NCBI GenBank assembly: GCA_000787465.1 | Contig: JSYX01000031.1 | Coordinates: 1 to 64,000, forward strand | Direction of reading: 5' to 3' | Source of the DNA: Thermomucor indicae-seudaticae | Lineage: Eukaryota; Mucoromycota; Mucoromycetes; Mucorales; Lichtheimiaceae | Length of the DNA: 64,000 nt | Part shown: positions 59,747-64,000 of the stretch, piece after piece | Position numbering within the stretch: the first letter of the stretch is position 1 | Layout of the letters: each line of letters begins with the position of its first letter | Program-made: the position numbers and the translations under genes | Notes under the pieces: generated by a model | Databases searched by the model: none | Seen by the model: the letters and a program-made list of their open reading frames with translations, nothing else | Told to the model about the DNA's origin: nothing

Positions 59747-60443
59747 TTCATCGTGCTCTTCATACCATTGTTTTTGTAAGGAGAACAGTATTCTATGTTG
59801 ATACAATCAAAAAGAAGAAGACCATGGGTTTCATTTAAAGTCGTATTCATTGAAGCTATATGTTACTGTACCTTGCACGTTATTACAAAGTAAGACATGC
59901 AGCGCTCGTTTCTAAAATTGCATTCTCTGCATGCTCGGAGAGCATTTATCAGCCGCAGCAGTACATATTTACCTATGCTTTTGTTACCCATTTGCTTATG
60001 TGAGTTCTGGACAACAAGCTTGTATGATGCTCGGATACCGTAGAGAAATCGAATGCAATTCCAGGGCAGAGACACTTTACGACCAAGAAACATCGAAGGA
60101 TTCGGTTATTGGAGATACGTCATTATGCATGCCACTTGTCAGACTCGGTCATATAGTAGCGAGACAACGCTGTCTGAAGGATCCCCACAAGACAGGGGTT
60201 CCGTCTGCAATGTTATTAAGATACTCTCGAAGGCGCAAACGATAGGATAAAATGAATGTGGTTTTTAATTAAGCGATAAAGAGCGTGAGTCCTGGAGGTA
60301 AAATGGTTACACACGTGGCTATTGCCAAATCCAAAGGGCTGAGCGGCGCTCTCCGAAGGGTAAAGATGGTGTAACATTTAAGATTAACAAGCTTTTCTTT
60401 CTTGTTCCTCCCCTTCCCCTTCTTTTCTTTTTCTCCATCTTTG
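59747..60443. other. Intergenic
   Basis: No supported gene; a pyrimidine-rich tract (60393-60440) leads directly to the kinase ATG. Confidence 0.5.
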
Positions 60444-62891
60444 ATGTCTGTTACAGCTCACTCTTCGTCACGAGAGCGGTCTATTCATCACGACCTATAC
60501 GAAGAATCAAAGCACCATAAATACGCATTAGACCGTTTCGGCTATTCGTCCGACGACATTTCGTTTGCACAACCCACTGTGGCTGCGAACGGTCCTCCTC
60601 AAGCATACAGGACGCCTTCCCTTACCGAGCAGCATTCCGGTTCTTCGTCTTCTCTTGACAGTTTTCTACAAGACGGAATGCGATCCCCTGTCGACCTGTC
60701 TCCTCCAATGACACCGGTTGCACTTGTTTCGAGCCACAACAATAACAGTTGGGATGAGCCGCGAGAGCCTACGATGCGGCGCCCTCTTCCTGCGCCGTCT
60801 TTAGCATCCTCGAAACGCTCCTTTACAACCTCTGTCGTTCCTCCTTCTTCTTCTATTCAGCTATCTAAAACATTGGATTCTTCCGTAAGCGAGCCCGTCG
60901 TAGCAACAAAGATGGACAGTAATATATTAGCACGAATCGAAAAGCGTCATTCAACGTTTCAGCCTGTACGGACAGTCGTACCAGAAGAAGACGAGAAACA
61001 AGTGACGATGGTTGGACGTCCACTCGGACGACATCATACCACGGGCCACGCCCTGCGAGCGAAAAAGAAACAACAGCCACAGATTACTGGGATTTCTGAA
61101 GAGTTTGCGAAAGAATTATCTGCGCGACGGCGAGCGTTTAAACGGCTTTCGCGACGGCCGCCACCTCCACAGAGTGATGAGCCTGAGGACGAGCGCGTCT
61201 TGATGGGAACTCGGGTCGACAAGCATCATCGAGACTATGTGTTAATGTACAATATGTTGACGGGTATTCGTATTGCTGTCGGACGAGTGTCGGCTAAGGC
61301 GAACCGGGCATTGACGGACGAGGATTTTGAAGCTGCACATAAGCTTGCGTTCAACGTGTAAGTATACCACTTTTGTGTTTCTAGCAACATTTTCACTGAT
61401 CGACCCGGGGGAAATGATAGAACGGGTGATGAGTTGACGCCTGGTGCAAAATATGATTTTAAATTTAAAGATTATGCACCCTGGGTTTTCCGTCATTTAC
61501 GTGAAAAGTTTGGGATTGATCCTGCCGACTATCTGGTATGTTGTTGCCAGGTGTGAGTGAGTGTGTGTGTGAATGATTACTAAATTTAGATCATCAGGTC
61601 TCGCTCACGAGCAAATATATCCTTTCTGAACTGGGATCACCTGGCAAAAGTGGTAGCTTCTTTTATTACTCTCGAGATTATCGGTTCATCATCAAGACTA
61701 TTCATCACTCGGAACACAAGTACCTTCGCACTATATTAAAAGAGTACCATAATGTAAGTTGTCCTGAATGTCCTTTTTGGAAAGAGACCTCTTGTTCTCA
61801 TCGGTACGTATAGCACGTCTCTAATAACCCTGACACGCTGCTCTGTCGCTATTATGGATTGCATCGGGTCAAGCAACCACGCGGTCGTAAAATTCACTTT
61901 GTTGTCATGGGAAATGTTTTCCCGCCACAAAAGGATATCCATGAAACCTACGATCTCAAGGTAACGTGTGATGTTTTGAACTTAAAACCAGTAAGCCCTA
62001 ACTCGAATGTCAGGGCTCCCTTATTGGTCGACTGCTGCCCGAAGAAGAGATCAAAAAGAACAAGAACGCTGTTATGAAAGACTTGAACTTCCAAAAGAAT
62101 GGCAAGAAACTGCAACTTGGACCTACCAAACGCAAGCTATTCATTAACCAGTTGATGCGTGATGTCAAGGTATTATGTCGATTGTAGGCGTGGATGATGA
62201 TGTGACTTCAACTTACGTCACTGTCTGGTTAGCTTCTTGTTCGTTTGAACATTATGGACTACAGTCTTTTGATTGGTATCCACAACATGGTTCTTGGCAA
62301 CAAGGAGAATATTCGTGACTCCACGCTTCAGCTATTCCAGGTAAGGACCAATAATTACTGCTTTTTGACAAAGTCTAATAATCCCGGATTTAGCCTGATA
62401 CTAAACGAGCGGAGCGTCGTGCATCTGTCATGAAACGAAGGCAGAGCAAAGCGCAGGCTGTCCGCAAAGCCATCGCACAGACGAACCCTGAACGTCTAGA
62501 CTCGTCCCAATTACCGGAGGATCCATTTGAAGAGTAACTATTGCGCTTTCTTTTCCACTTGCTCGATCATATATACTGACCCGCTGTATTTTGTAGACGT
62601 CGGAATTGTGTGTTCTATTCGGATGAAGGTGGATTCCAGTCAACCGATGAACAAGACCGACCAACGACAACACTTTACTACATGGGTATCATTGATATTC
62701 TCACGCCATACGATGCCAAGAAGAAGTCGGAACACTTTTTCAAGAGCATGACTCAAGACAAACACGCCATTTCGGCGGTCAAACCGCTCGAATACGGCAA
62801 CCGATTCATGGCTTTCATGGCCAAGACACTCGAGCATAATGACGATGTTCCCAAGGAGTATCAGATGGGAAGCAGCAGCAAACGTTGGTAG
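60444..62891 (+). CDS. MSS4: Phosphatidylinositol-4-phosphate 5-kinase (Mss4 type)
   Basis: Eight exons, 60444-61357, 61421-61535, 61598-61753, 61814-61960, 62014-62169, 62233-62340, 62394-62533 and 62597-62891, encode 676 residues. The first 220 are Ser/Pro-rich and probably disordered. The PIPK domain runs from about 270 to 670: [54 protein letters not shown] with the ATP-binding Lys, [33 protein letters not shown] with the catalytic Asp, and [13 protein letters not shown]. It makes PI(4,5)P2 at the plasma membrane for actin and endocytosis. No FYVE or chaperonin domain is seen, so it is not Fab1. A basic insert lies between the two last kinase parts (exon 7), as in Mss4. Confidence 0.94.
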
Positions 62892-64000
62892 CAGTAGTAG
62901 CATTTTATTCCTAAGTCCCCCTTCCATAGATATCCGTACTGACTCATCATATATTATTACATATCTAAACTGGTTTGAGAACGTCAAAGTCTCTATTAGT
63001 TAAAAGTAGCGATCTTTTTGATGATGATGATGGTCAGGTTACCAAGTCAAACCTGAAGTACTATGCAAAAGAATTAAAGAGAATGAACGGACACTTACCT
63101 TATCCAAGTGGCGAAGTGGATCCTGAAGCAAGCAGGGCGTTCCTGGTAGAGTACCATGGGTTGTTGCCAGACTGTCGGCCTTGACGGCAGTTTGAGAACT
63201 AGACAACACAGACTCACCTGTGTACGTCCCTTGAGAGTTGGGCCGACTTTTGTCGTTCAATCGTTAGCTTGAGTAGTTAGTAGTATGAATTAGTAAAACG
63301 CAATAGCTCACAATAGTTTCGCTTGATTTAAAGTAAAAAGAATGTGCTTTACAATCATCAAGACAATCACTCCTGTTCTCATTGCCATTGTTCACGCTTT
63401 GCCACTGGACTGATACAACCCATCATTACAAGCGGACGCAGCCCTTGTATAAGAGGATGCATTGACCAGTTATTAACTGATCAAGCGTACTCTTCAAATC
63501 CTCAATGGATAGCATCGCCGTTCGGACCTTCAACATCCAAAAGGCGTACTTCTGTTCTGCCAAGCTACCAAACATAACCAACGCAAGGCGGGACCGGAAG
63601 GCCCAACAAGCAAAACTGGACCGAGAACTGGAGAACTACGTCAAGAAAAGCTTGACCAATCTTGCTTTTGTAATAAATTTTACGTTGTGCATAACATATT
63701 GGTTACGGCATGGAGACCATTGTTGAATATCTTTATTCTCATGGCCTTTTCGTCCAGGCAAGCGTTTACAATATACCCCAATCGTCGACTGGAATAACCG
63801 GAGTCATACCGTGTAATGCGGCCCAATGATATACTCTGAACAGAGAATTCTGGATGCAATTCTAGGGACCGTGTAAAAGAAGACACCGTGTCCTCAGTAA
63901 CAATAGATTTTGAGACTCATATAAGACCCACGTAGCCTATCCCCTGCCCCCCCCGGTGTAATATGTTCAGCACAGAAGATACGAGGCCCATGTTCTGTGC
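62892..64000. other. Right edge: no recognised gene
   Basis: A frame ending at 63184 (YYAKELKRMNGHLPYPSGEV) looks coding but lacks a start, and 63505-63726 holds a charged helix (NARRDRKAQQAKLDRELENY). Neither is recognised. A gene could start or end beyond the window. Confidence 0.35.

Overview
The window looks like nuclear DNA of an early-diverging fungus, most likely Mucoromycota (inference). Protein-coding genes are split by many short GT-AG introns, mostly 45-80 nt, on both strands. The gene set is fungal: an Anp1/Mnn9-type mannosyltransferase, calcineurin A, an Eaf1/Vid21 NuA4 scaffold, Ysc84, an Mss4-type PIP5-kinase, eIF4B, mitoferrin and long-form tRNase Z. All exon structures were assembled by hand from splice sites, reading phase and remembered family motifs; none was checked against transcripts or a database.

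Layout. 0.3-17 kb is gene-dense: BCKDHB, an HSF-type factor, a Golgi mannosyltransferase, eIF4B with a small divergent coiled-coil gene, mitoferrin, an RNF10/Mag2 RING protein, a GPI-anchored GH9 protein and a Myb/SANT-like protein. 17-33 kb is gene-poor and carries an old segmental duplication: two EXO1-family nucleases (21.9-23.7 kb and 30.6-32.7 kb) with their promoters, plus a short ORF at 26.9 kb that resembles only the EXO1 tail. Decayed Tc1/mariner sequence and small inverted-repeat elements lie between them. 33-50.7 kb is compact again: tRNase Z, a reticulon, an unknown 112-aa protein, two tandem homeobox genes, a Gpt2/Sct1-type acyltransferase, calcineurin A, Eaf1/Vid21 and an LtrA-like membrane protein. 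50.7-56.3 kb is a graveyard with a frameshifted TnpB/Fanzor-like gene, a second Tc1 fragment and short repeats. 56.4-62.9 kb holds Ysc84, a probably peroxisomal acyl-CoA dehydrogenase and a PIP5-kinase. The last 1.1 kb has only weak ORFs.

How the genes relate. There are no operons; neighbours are mostly housekeeping genes with unrelated jobs. Ysc84 and the PIP5-kinase both serve PI(4,5)P2/actin/endocytosis biology, and calcineurin and HSF are stress-signalling components, but their closeness need not be functional. The most noteworthy points are the EXO1 pair, in which the proximal copy has lost a metal-binding Asp (D78N) and has a damaged C-terminus; a GH9 protein whose paired catalytic aspartates read Glu and Asn; the TnpB/Fanzor-like remnant; and tiny exons (4, 6, 13 and 14 nt) plus a GC-AG intron that automatic gene callers are likely to miss.
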